From JAJRRH01 sp047638815 (GTDB lineage Bacteria > Bacteroidota > Bacteroidia > Flavobacteriales_D > JABDKJ01): a stretch of 35,798 nucleotides of DNA. Where the stretch lies: positions 1-35,798 of the forward strand of contig JBLIMR010000024.1 in NCBI GenBank assembly GCA_047638815.1, written 5' to 3'. Below, piece by piece: positions 1 through 7,601 of this stretch. A model generated the notes under the pieces. It was not told where the DNA came from. It saw nothing but the letters and a program-made list of their open reading frames with translations, and made no database searches. Within the stretch, counting starts at the first letter, position 1. Every line of letters starts with the position of its first letter. The translations under genes were made by a program, and so were the position numbers.

Positions 1-935
1 TCATCCTTCTCAAATGCTTTAATTATCTTTTTCACCAAGCGATGACGTATAACATCTCTACCACTCAATCGAATAATTCCAACTTCATCAATGTCTGCTA
101 GTCTGTCCAATGCATAGATCAATCCAGATTTCTGACGGGGTGGTAAATCTATCTGTGTTAAATCCCCATTGATGATAAACTTAGCGGATTTCCCCATTCT
201 TGTGAGAAACATTTTCATCTGAGAAATAGTGGCATTCTGCGCCTCATCCAAGAGGACGAAAGCATTATCCAAAGTTCTTCCTCTCATGAAGGCCAAAGGT
301 GCAATTTCGATGACTCTTCTTTCCATGTAATCGATGAGTTTTGTATTCGGTATCATATCGAACAAAGCATCATAAATGGGTTGCATGTATGGATCCAGTT
401 TATCCTTGATGTCACCAGGTAGAAAACCCAAAGTCTCACCTGCTTCAACAGCAGGTCTGGTAAGGATGATTTTTTTGACCTCCTTATTTTTTAAAGCTCT
501 CACCGCCAATGCCACCGCAGTATATGTCTTCCCCGTTCCGGCAGGACCTATGGCAAATACCATATCCTTTTCTTCACTCGACTTTACCAGTAGCCGCTGA
601 TTTTCAGTGTGGACCTTAATCACTCGACCATTCACACCGTACAGCACAACTTTATCCTCTAGGACTTCTCTCCCGATCTTATTTTCTTCTTCCAGAATGC
701 TTATTACATTTCCTTCAGTTAGTTTGTTGTACTTTTCGTAATGTTCGATTATTGGAGCAATCTTAAGTTCAAACTCCTCGATGTCTTTCTCTTCTCCCAA
801 GGCTTTCAGCATGTTTCCTCGCCCTATTACCTTGATCTTTGGAAAGTATTTCTTAATCATTCTCAGATTCTTATCTCCCACGCCAAAAAAAGCCAATGGC
901 TCATCAACTTCTAAAATAATTTCTTTTTCTTGCAA
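1..935 (-). CDS. phoH: PhoH family ATPase (3' end cut by window edge)
   Basis: PhoH-like cytoplasmic P-loop ATPase, a family linked to RNA metabolism whose exact substrate is unsettled. Read on the minus strand the frame is open from about 986 to the window edge. It shows an N-terminal block (PLAFFGVGDKNLRMIKKYFP), the Walker A stretch AIGPAGTGKTYTAVALAV, the family signature LTRPAVEAGETLGFLPGD, the Walker B-like VLLDEAQNAT, and INGDLTQIDLP near the C terminus. Only the last few residues should be missing, since about 310 codons are present and the family is usually near 320. There is no ATG near the N terminus. I chose TTG at 935 because it places the family's normal N terminus right after the start. 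TTG at 986 is the furthest alternative, with an in-frame stop just upstream of it. The gene diverges from the SAM hydrolase. Identity is secure, the start is not. Confidence 0.93.
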   Translation of the reverse strand, partial: MQEKEIILEVDEPLAFFGVGDKNLRMIKKYFPKIKVIGRGNMLKALGEEKDIEEFELKIAPIIEHYEKYNKLTEGNVISILEEENKIGREVLEDKVVLYGVNGRVIKVHTENQRLLVKSSEEKDMVFAIGPAGTGKTYTAVALAVRALKNKEVKKIILTRPAVEAGETLGFLPGDIKDKLDPYMQPIYDALFDMIPNTKLIDYMERRVIEIAPLAFMRGRTLDNAFVLLDEAQNATISQMKMFLTRMGKSAKFIINGDLTQIDLPPRQKSGLIYALDRLADIDEVGIIRLSGRDVIRHRLVKKIIKAFEKD

Positions 936-1145
936 TAATCTATTTTTAAATTTGTCCAATACGCCTTCAATCGTTATTAACAGCAAGTAATTAGCAAAAA
1001 ATCAATTCAATTCTCCTATCACTATGGATTGAAAGTAAATTCGCTCAAATTAACGAAGATTTTTTTTCTCAATGTGCATTTTACAGCACCAGAAAACAAA
1101 AGATATTCAACCATTTTCCCCATTGGGGATATAAAATTAAGGGAC

Positions 1146-1940
1146 TTGATCATAACGCTGACCTCTGATATGGGGCATAAAGATTACTATTTAGCAGCAA
1201 TAAAAGCTGCTTTATTATCTAAATGTGCTGGAGTAGATGTGATAGACATTAGTCATGGGATCGAACCTTATAATATCTCACAAGCTGCATATATTCTGGG
1301 CAACGTCTGTTTCGATTTCCCTGAAGGTACCATTCACTTAGTCGGTGTACAACCGGAATTAACAACCAATCAATCACATGTGTTAGTTCGATCTAGAGGT
1401 CATTATTTCGTTGGTGCTGACAATGGAATATTTTCGCTTTTACTGGACACAGCGCCAGATTTGGCATATGAAATCAATCTCAACAAGACTTACAAAAATC
1501 TAACTTTCCCCTTCAAGGATGTATTTGTTGATGTAGCAGCACACTTGGTCAAAGGTGGAATTCCAGATGTCATTGGAAGAAAACATTCTGGCCTGAAACA
1601 GATAAAAAGCTTTGCCCCAATAATTGACGCAGATCAGATTAGAGGACAAGTAATCCATATTGATTCCTATGGTAATGTCATCAGTAACATCACTGAAGAA
1701 ATGTTTAAGGAAGTGGGTAAGAATAGAGATTTCAGCATCTCATACAATCATAGCTTTAACAAAATTAGAAAAATACGAAACGTTTATAGTGATGTTTCAG
1801 AGGGCAATTACTTGGCGCTCTTTGGCTCTTCGGGCCATCTAGAAATAGCCATCAACATGGGTGTGGAAGGAAAAGGAGGTTCTGCTAGTTCATTACTTGG
1901 TTTGCATATTAATGATGATATAAGAATAGAATATACATGA
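1146..1940 (+). CDS. SAM hydroxide adenosyltransferase / SAM hydrolase (DUF62)
   Basis: Member of the DUF62 (SAM_adeno_trans) family, which cleaves S-adenosylmethionine with water to adenosine and methionine and is related to fluorinases. Visible family features are the N-terminal IITLTSDMGHKDYYLAAIK (equivalent of the usual TDFGxxDxYV), VDVIDISHGIEPYNISQAAY, the central HYFVGADNGIFSLLL, and the C-terminal IDSYGNVISNIT. The frame is open from a TTG at 1029, but the first 39 codons have no family resemblance. Family members normally begin a residue or two before the IITLT strand, so I place the start at TTG 1146; GTG 1074 is another option. The stop overlaps the start of the next gene by 4 bp (ATGA), implying translational coupling. 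Function is from family knowledge, the start from inference. Confidence 0.88.
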   Translation: MIITLTSDMGHKDYYLAAIKAALLSKCAGVDVIDISHGIEPYNISQAAYILGNVCFDFPEGTIHLVGVQPELTTNQSHVLVRSRGHYFVGADNGIFSLLLDTAPDLAYEINLNKTYKNLTFPFKDVFVDVAAHLVKGGIPDVIGRKHSGLKQIKSFAPIIDADQIRGQVIHIDSYGNVISNITEEMFKEVGKNRDFSISYNHSFNKIRKIRNVYSDVSEGNYLALFGSSGHLEIAINMGVEGKGGSASSLLGLHINDDIRIEYT

Positions 1941-2224
1941 TAAAGAGAATAGTAAGATTATCCATAGACGAGAAAAAAGCAGAGGAATTTGTTTCAAATT
2001 TCAATGCGCATAAAGAGGCGATTAAAAATTTCGATGGCTGCGAGCACCTGGAGCTTTGGCAAGATCATGACCATCAAAATATCTTTGTGACATATAGCCA
2101 TTGGACAAGACCAGAGGATTTGGAGGCCTATCGAACGTCAGAGTTTTTTGCTGGTGTATGGACAAAAACAAAGACTTTTTTCAATGGTAAGCCGTTGGCT
2201 TGGTCACATGTGCGGGTTTCGTAA
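1937..2224 (+). CDS. ABM-domain (antibiotic biosynthesis monooxygenase-like) small protein
   Basis: A 95-residue protein with the layout of the ABM dimeric alpha/beta barrel superfamily: a first beta strand (MIKRIVRLSIDEKKAEEF), a helix, the GCEHLELWQD strand typical of these proteins, a third strand with the YSHWTRPEDLEAYRTS segment, and a final strand ending SHVRVS. Relatives include quinol monooxygenases, heme-degrading enzymes and many uncharacterised proteins, so the substrate cannot be assigned. It has no signal peptide and is probably cytoplasmic. The ATG overlaps the stop of the SAM hydrolase gene by 4 bp, so the two are almost certainly co-transcribed. Fold assignment is fairly firm; catalytic role is open. 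Confidence 0.8.
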   Translation: MIKRIVRLSIDEKKAEEFVSNFNAHKEAIKNFDGCEHLELWQDHDHQNIFVTYSHWTRPEDLEAYRTSEFFAGVWTKTKTFFNGKPLAWSHVRVS

Positions 2225-2321
2225 TTCTAATGCAGACAATAGAATTGTAATTTCTCGTTATTTTTTCATCTATTTAACTGAATTTATATTTTTCTTAGCA
2301 CCTATATCTTACCACAAGGTT

Positions 2322-2329
2322 TAACTTTG
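2322..2329 (+). promoter_or_regulatory. predicted Bacteroidota -7 promoter element for gldF
   Basis: TAACTTTG matches the Bacteroidota sigma-A -7 consensus TAnnTTTG exactly and lies 19 bp before the gldF ATG, giving a short leader. No convincing -33 TTG is seen at the usual distance. Confidence 0.5.
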
Positions 2330-2348
2330 CAACACCATTGGAAAATAA

Positions 2349-3080
2349 ATGTTAGCGTTATATAAAAAAGAAATATGGTCCTTCCTAAGCTCCTTGATCG
2401 GTTACATCGTGATAGTTGTCTTTCTCCTTATGACGGGACTTTTCATGTGGATCTTTCCTGGGGAAATGAATCAAATAGATCGTGGGTTTGCCGACTTGGA
2501 CACCTTATTCCTTATTGGCCCATGGGTATTCATGTTCTTGATTCCAGCCATAACAATGAGATCCTTTTCGGAAGAAAGACGAACAGGTACTATGGAGTTG
2601 TTGCTGACTAAACCCTTATCCAAAGTTCAAATCATCTTGGCCAAATTCTTTTCTGGACTAACATTGACTGTGATTGCCATCATCCCTACCCTATTTTATT
2701 ACTATAGCATAAACAAGTTAGGATTGCCCGAAGGTAATATAGATCATGGTGGTGTTTGGGGATCTTATTTGGGACTCATATTTCTAAGTGCTGTATTTGT
2801 GAGTATAGGAATGTTTGCCTCATCACTTACAAGCAATCAGATTGTCGCATTCATTACTGCAGTTTTCTTGAGCTTTTTCCTCTTCTTTGGCTTCGAATCC
2901 ATAGCCTCTTTTGATTTACTTGGATCCTTTGACAGCTGGATGCTAAACATTGGTATAAAACAACATTATTCAAGTATGAGCCGTGGTGTCATTGACACAC
3001 GAGATGTTGCGTACTTTGTTGGCGTAAGTGCCATTTTTATCTTGTTGACAAAATTCAACCTTGAAACAGGAAAGCAATGA
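2349..3080 (+). CDS. gldF: Gliding-motility ABC transporter permease GldF
   Basis: GldF, the integral membrane subunit of the GldA-GldF-GldG ABC-2 type transporter associated with gliding in Bacteroidota. The 243-residue length matches the family. Six hydrophobic segments are visible (about residues 12-30, 55-70, 102-118, 138-158, 168-190 and 222-237). The ABC-2 signature MRSFSEERRTGTMELLLTKPLS lies after the second segment. The start MLALYKKEIWSFLSS is typical of the family. The gene overlaps gldG by 4 bp. The ATPase gene gldA is not in this window, which is common because it is usually unlinked. Confidence 0.93.
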   Translation: MLALYKKEIWSFLSSLIGYIVIVVFLLMTGLFMWIFPGEMNQIDRGFADLDTLFLIGPWVFMFLIPAITMRSFSEERRTGTMELLLTKPLSKVQIILAKFFSGLTLTVIAIIPTLFYYYSINKLGLPEGNIDHGGVWGSYLGLIFLSAVFVSIGMFASSLTSNQIVAFITAVFLSFFLFFGFESIASFDLLGSFDSWMLNIGIKQHYSSMSRGVIDTRDVAYFVGVSAIFILLTKFNLETGKQ

Positions 3081-4819
3081 AAGATCAAAACACTAAACCA
3101 AAACATCTTTACAGAACGCTGGTATCCATTGCGGTTGTTATCCTGTTAATTTATATATCAAATTTTGATTTTGCATTTGAACGATTTGACCTAACCGAAG
3201 AAAAGAGACACAGCCTTACAGAAACAACAAAAGATATATTAAGGGAACTGGAGGAGCCATTATTTGTCAAAGTTTATCTTAAAGGAGAATATCCGGCAGA
3301 GTTCAAAAGACTAGAAAAGGGAGTGCGTGAGAAATTAGATGAGATGAAAGCATATGCTGGGAGTAATCTGGAGTATGAGTTTATCAATCCATCTGCTAGC
3401 GATGATACTGAGTTAACAAAGGAGACCTACCAATATCTTTCTGAAGAAGGCTTAAAATATACCTCCTTACAAATGAGGACTAATGATGGCATTACTGAAA
3501 AGATTCTTTTTCCTGGAGCATTAATCTCTTACAAAGGCAAAACGAAACCATTGCAACTTCTTAAGAGCTCTGAAAGAGTTCCAGATTTAAAAATGATTAA
3601 TAACTCGTTAAACAACCTGGAATATGAGTTTGCAAGAATCATCAATAAAATTCAATCTACAGAAACACAAAGTATAGCGTTTACTTATGGTCATGGTGAA
3701 GCGTCTGAACGTGAATCTCACGATGCCCAATTGGCGCTTGAAGAAACATATAATGTTTCTAGAATTAAGTTTGATGGTGGTCTTAATGACTTGAGTAAAA
3801 TGTTTTCTGACACGGTGAGATATCGTGAGAACTTGTATGACATGATCATTATATCTGATCCTGACTCTGCTTTTTCGGATCAAGATAAATTTTTATTGGA
3901 CCAATATCTAGTCCGTGGTGGTAGGGTTATGCTTTTCATGAATCCAATGTCAGTGAATCTTGATAGCTTGAGAAAGAATCAAGAAACAATGGGGGTTGCC
4001 AGAGACTTGAATATTGCAGACATGATATTTGATCATGGTATTCGATTTGAAAACAATATATTAATCGATAGAAACTGTGCCCCTATCGCATTGACAACTG
4101 GACAGGTAGGGAATCAACCTAAAGTTGAATTCTTCCCTTGGTATTATAAACCTATTCTAGTTCCAGAGTCCAATCACCCTATCATTAGTAATATTGATCC
4201 TGTTGTCACAGAATTTGTAAGTAGCTTAACGGTTATTGAAAAAGACTATCTCAATGAAACCGTCTTACTGGAGAGTTCTGGGTATACCAAAGCATTAAAA
4301 CAACCTGTTCGAGTCAATGCAGGCATTGTTAGTGTTGATATAGATTTCACAACAAATAACAGTCCTCATTTACCAATTGGAGTGATGGTTGAAGGTAGAT
4401 TCAGATCGGCCTTCCTTGATCGTTTACCACCTGAATTTTTAAATAACAAGCAAATAACCTTTGTCGAAAAAACCAGTAAAGCTGGATCATTGCTTGTTGT
4501 GGCTGATGGCAACTTGATTAAAAATAAATTTTCACCAAACGGAAGTACGCGATACCCAATTGGCTACGATCGATATGCACAAAGAAAGATTTATGGCAAT
4601 GAAGATTTCTTACTCAATGCCGTTAATTTCATGATGAATGATGAACGTCTCATAAATTTACGAAGTAGAACCATTACGCTCCGTCCATTGAATCAAGAGT
4701 TAACAGAGGAGAAAAGATCATCTATCCAGATTAGCAATATGGCCCTTCCGATTATCGCAGTAATATTTCTTGGTATTATATTGGCATTTGTAAGAGGAAA
4801 GAAATTTGCCAAAAAATAA
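3077..4819 (+). CDS. gldG: Gliding-motility ABC transporter auxiliary protein GldG
   Basis: GldG, the substrate-binding-like partner of GldF. It has an N-terminal membrane anchor (about residues 13-30), the conserved FDLTEEKRHSLTETTKDIL just after it, a long extracytoplasmic region with the ABC-type uncharacterised transporter domain (DIIIISDPDSAFSDQDK-like segment near residue 260), and a C-terminal transmembrane helix at about 555-573 followed by a basic tail (RGKKFAKK). The 580-residue length is close to known GldG proteins. The start ATG overlaps the gldF stop by 4 bp, and the DUF4340 gene follows after 11 bp. In-sequence evidence and family match are both strong. Confidence 0.92.
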   Translation: MKDQNTKPKHLYRTLVSIAVVILLIYISNFDFAFERFDLTEEKRHSLTETTKDILRELEEPLFVKVYLKGEYPAEFKRLEKGVREKLDEMKAYAGSNLEYEFINPSASDDTELTKETYQYLSEEGLKYTSLQMRTNDGITEKILFPGALISYKGKTKPLQLLKSSERVPDLKMINNSLNNLEYEFARIINKIQSTETQSIAFTYGHGEASERESHDAQLALEETYNVSRIKFDGGLNDLSKMFSDTVRYRENLYDMIIISDPDSAFSDQDKFLLDQYLVRGGRVMLFMNPMSVNLDSLRKNQETMGVARDLNIADMIFDHGIRFENNILIDRNCAPIALTTGQVGNQPKVEFFPWYYKPILVPESNHPIISNIDPVVTEFVSSLTVIEKDYLNETVLLESSGYTKALKQPVRVNAGIVSVDIDFTTNNSPHLPIGVMVEGRFRSAFLDRLPPEFLNNKQITFVEKTSKAGSLLVVADGNLIKNKFSPNGSTRYPIGYDRYAQRKIYGNEDFLLNAVNFMMNDERLINLRSRTITLRPLNQELTEEKRSSIQISNMALPIIAVIFLGIILAFVRGKKFAKK

Positions 4820-4830
4820 AATAAACTTTT

Positions 4831-5853
4831 ATGAAAAAGAACATTGTATATATCCTGGTGTTGTGCCTTGTTGGCGGTTTGGCTTATTGGTTTACTAAAA
4901 AAGATACGGGCAATACGATGGGAGAAAATCCATTGTCAAATTTTGAAATAACGGATACTGCTTCCATTCAAAAGATTTTCATTGCAGATCTAGAAGGAAA
5001 TAATGTAACCATCTCTCGATCTGAGGAAGGGTATTGGAAAGTAAATAATAAATACAGAGTCAGAGAGCATAGTTTCGATCTTATTTTAGAAACGTTTGCA
5101 GGCGTAGGAATCCAGAGTACAGTGCCTAAAGCAATGCGAAATACGGTGCTGAGAAATATGGCTGTTACGCAACGTAAAGTGATGATATATGGTGAGAATG
5201 ATAAGCTTATTAAAACTTGGTACTTGGGTAACCCAACGAAAACAAACCAAGGAACATACATGATACTTGAGACCCCGGAAGAAGGATTGTCAACTGAGCC
5301 ATACATTGTGGAGAAAAGAGGCTTTAGAGGATACCTTACAAATAGATTCCACACCAAAGTGAATGAATGGAGATATAAAGGGGTCTTCATTTATCCGAAA
5401 ATGGATATTAAAAAAATAACGGTAATCCGTCCCAAGATGCCAGAAAAAGGTTTCGAATTAAAAGTGAACAATCTCCTCAAGAATGAGCTAGAAATGACAA
5501 ATCATGAGGGTGATAAAGTGGATGTCAATCCCACTGCGATGCAGCTTTATCTTTTGAAATTTAAAGAACTTCACTTGGAAACCTTCGACCCACCGCTACT
5601 GAATCATTTTCAAGAGGATAGTGTCGCTGCAAGAATTCCTGACTTTAGAATCACTGTGACAAATACAACTGGGGTAACAACCAAAATAGACCTCCAGTAT
5701 AAACCAACATTGGCAAATGTAAGACTTGAAGATCCTACGGCTCCTGAAGTGGATCCTGACAGAATGTTTGGGGTATTTAATGGTGAAACAATACAGGTTC
5801 AAAGGGCTAGTTTCGACCCGGTGTTAATGCCTCTTGAGTACTTTCTTGAATAA
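4831..5853 (+). CDS. DUF4340 domain-containing membrane-anchored protein
   Basis: A 340-residue protein with an N-terminal membrane anchor (about residues 4-20) and an extracytoplasmic DUF4340-type region: IQKIFIADLEGNNVTISRSE, YWKVNNKYRVREHSF, and a later LIKTWYLGNPTKTNQGTYM segment. DUF4340 genes often directly follow GldG-like ABC subunits, and here it lies 11 bp after gldG. That suggests an accessory role with the GldFG transporter, although its function is not established. It ends two bases before the stop codon of the convergent glycosyltransferase gene. Confidence 0.85.
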   Translation: MKKNIVYILVLCLVGGLAYWFTKKDTGNTMGENPLSNFEITDTASIQKIFIADLEGNNVTISRSEEGYWKVNNKYRVREHSFDLILETFAGVGIQSTVPKAMRNTVLRNMAVTQRKVMIYGENDKLIKTWYLGNPTKTNQGTYMILETPEEGLSTEPYIVEKRGFRGYLTNRFHTKVNEWRYKGVFIYPKMDIKKITVIRPKMPEKGFELKVNNLLKNELEMTNHEGDKVDVNPTAMQLYLLKFKELHLETFDPPLLNHFQEDSVAARIPDFRITVTNTTGVTTKIDLQYKPTLANVRLEDPTAPEVDPDRMFGVFNGETIQVQRASFDPVLMPLEYFLE

Positions 5854-5855
5854 AG

Positions 5856-6851
5856 CTATTTCTTGAAGAAGAAAGACGGAAATGCCTTTCTTTCCTCTCT
5901 CCTAAGAATATGGATATTAATCCATCCTTTAAGAAAGCCATATCCATATCCATATAGTTGTGCGAAACTGGCTGGAACGGCCAAAAGAGTAATCAAGAGA
6001 CTTTTGGTCTTCATTAAGGCATCTATAAATAAAACGATTACCAAGAAGAGCAACGGACTTATAAAAAACTTAGACAATAAGACACCACAGATCACTAAAC
6101 CGATACTTCCCAAAAGAAATAAAGTAGGCAGTAAGTATGTTGGTTTGAATTTATCAGGATACCACTTTATTAATATCGTTCTAGCGACACCGAATTTATA
6201 GACCTGTTTCAGGAACTTTTTAAAATCAATTCTTCGCTTGTGATAAACATAAGCGGATTCAATCAAACCTACTTTGTATCCAGCATTCATAATTCTATAA
6301 CTCCAATCTGGATCTTCTCCAGGATGAACATCACTGAAACCACCAACCTTTTCGAAGACCTCACGTTTGATCCCCATATTAAATGTTCTCGGTTGATACT
6401 GATCAAGCTTATTCTCCTTTCCCCTCACTCCACCCGTTGTCAGTATAGATGTCATTGCATAGTTAATTGCCTTCTGAATCGTAGTAAAAGACTCATGTGC
6501 AGCATCAGGACCTCCAAAAGTATCTAACGAATTTATTTGAAGATGATCTTCTACGGACTGAAAATAAGCTTCAGGAATAACACAATCGGAATCAAAAAAT
6601 ATCATCCACAGTCCTTTGGCCTTAGTCATACCAACATTTCGACTATCCCCAGGACCAGAATTATCTTTGAAGAAATAGTTTACTTCCAGATCAGGATACT
6701 TTGCAATGATTGATTTGCAATCCTCAGTAGATCCATCCTCAATAATTACAATTTCAAAATCTTTGAGAGTTTGACTTTGAAGACTTCCAAGCAATTCATC
6801 TACCTCAGAAGGGCGATTATACACTGGAACAATGACTGAATATTTTTTCAT
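5856..6851 (-). CDS. Family 2 glycosyltransferase with C-terminal membrane segments
   Basis: GT-A fold inverting glycosyltransferase of the GT2 type. Key elements are the nucleotide-binding start SVIVPVYNRPSEVDELLGSL, the acidic pair in IIEDGST (about residues 37-41), the DxD motif in FFDSDC (residues 87-89, metal and nucleotide-sugar binding), and the GEDPDW motif (residues 178-183, the ED..W catalytic/acceptor region). Two hydrophobic segments lie at about 240-275, followed by a basic C terminus, so it sits at the cytoplasmic face of the inner membrane. It probably adds a sugar to a surface polysaccharide or lipid; donor and acceptor are unknown. The 331-residue length is normal. Confidence 0.9.
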   Translation of the reverse strand: MKKYSVIVPVYNRPSEVDELLGSLQSQTLKDFEIVIIEDGSTEDCKSIIAKYPDLEVNYFFKDNSGPGDSRNVGMTKAKGLWMIFFDSDCVIPEAYFQSVEDHLQINSLDTFGGPDAAHESFTTIQKAINYAMTSILTTGGVRGKENKLDQYQPRTFNMGIKREVFEKVGGFSDVHPGEDPDWSYRIMNAGYKVGLIESAYVYHKRRIDFKKFLKQVYKFGVARTILIKWYPDKFKPTYLLPTLFLLGSIGLVICGVLLSKFFISPLLFLVIVLFIDALMKTKSLLITLLAVPASFAQLYGYGYGFLKGWINIHILRREERKAFPSFFFKK

Positions 6852-6887
6852 CTAAAATAAATATCTCATAGTATGATCTACAAAGTT

Positions 6888-6895
6888 CAAAACTA
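6888..6895 (-). promoter_or_regulatory. predicted -7 promoter element for the GT2 gene
   Basis: On the minus strand this reads TAGTTTTG, an exact TAnnTTTG match, 37 bp upstream of the glycosyltransferase ATG. It lies between that gene and the stop of the upstream minus-strand reductase. No clear -33 element. Confidence 0.42.
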
Positions 6896-6932
6896 TGAAA
6901 ATATATGGCTTGGTGGGTTTATTCTAAATCAA

Positions 6933-7439
6933 TTAGTTATCAAAACGCTCCACCTCACTAACAAATCTCAACAACTCCCCCTCATCAATTTCCGGTGGAA
7001 AAGTATGGAGCTGAGTAATATATTTCATCCCAAGGTATTCTGCGGAAAGTTTAAATGGAATCCAGAAATTATCTCCCGCATCATTACCCCCAGAAGCGGT
7101 AATAACCGCCATGCTTTTTCCTCTTAATTGTCGACCAAGATCCTTTTCGATCGTTAGCAGATCGGATATTCGATCAAAGAACACCTTCATAATTCCACTC
7201 ATTGTATACCAATATACGGGCGTTGCCAGTATCAGCACGTCATAGTTCTCAATAATTTTTCTCATCAGTGGTAAAAAGTCATCCTCTCTGTTTCTATGGT
7301 CATAATCGAAATATGTAATATCATATTCGTTCAAGTCTAACAGATCCCATTGACAGGTCTCTTTAAGCTTTTGAGTCAACTTGGCGGTATCTCCACCACT
7401 TCTGGACGATCCAAGGATGATTAATTTTCTTGTTTTCAT
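6933..7439 (-). CDS. Flavodoxin-fold NAD(P)H-dependent (FMN) oxidoreductase
   Basis: A 168-residue flavodoxin-like reductase of the NADPH-dependent FMN reductase group. It begins MKTRKLIILGSSRSGGDTAK, with the SSRSGGDT phosphate-binding loop for FMN, followed by VLILATPVYWYTMSGIMKVF (the second FMN loop and dimer helix), then a conserved glycine/asparagine stretch (TASGGNDAG). The open frame extends to 7592, but the first 51 codons of that extension lack family resemblance, so the ATG at 7439 is chosen. It is probably cytoplasmic; the electron acceptor is unknown. It is divergent from the lipoprotein/TonB operon. Confidence 0.87.
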   Translation of the reverse strand: MKTRKLIILGSSRSGGDTAKLTQKLKETCQWDLLDLNEYDITYFDYDHRNREDDFLPLMRKIIENYDVLILATPVYWYTMSGIMKVFFDRISDLLTIEKDLGRQLRGKSMAVITASGGNDAGDNFWIPFKLSAEYLGMKYITQLHTFPPEIDEGELLRFVSEVERFDN

Positions 7440-7500
7440 TTGATATTGTTTGATTGTATTGGTGGTTGTAGCATACATACAGGGCAGAATACAAAAATGA

Positions 7501-7544
7501 TGTAACAAATGTGTAATCTTTTTGAAATCGTCCTGATAAGATCC
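7501..7544 (+). promoter_or_regulatory. four 11-bp-phased TG(T/A)AA-like direct repeats, candidate PhoB-type operator
   Basis: Four repeat units begin at 7501, 7512, 7523 and 7534: TGTAAC, TGTAAT, TGAAAT and TGATAA, each exactly 11 bp from the next. The array ends just before the predicted -7 element at 7550 and covers the expected -33 position. This is the arrangement used by PhoB/OmpR-type regulators, which bind 11-bp direct repeats and can replace a missing -35. A regulator of that type is encoded in the same block at 11890. The phasing is seen; the operator role is inferred. Confidence 0.45.
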
Positions 7545-7549
7545 CGCTC

Positions 7550-7557
7550 TAGTTTTG
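7550..7557 (+). promoter_or_regulatory. predicted -7 promoter element for the lipoprotein/TonB receptor genes
   Basis: TAGTTTTG matches TAnnTTTG exactly and precedes the lipoprotein ATG by 44 bp. A normally spaced -33 TTG is absent, which fits activator dependence through the phased repeats immediately upstream. Confidence 0.5.
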
Positions 7558-7601
7558 CATTGTAATTTAAAAAACAGATTAACAATAATCAAACAACCCC
7601 T

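Noticed and set aside
5863..6201. 112-codon plus-strand ORF
   Set aside because: It lies antisense to the C-terminal membrane region of the glycosyltransferase and has no independent family features; it is a shadow frame.
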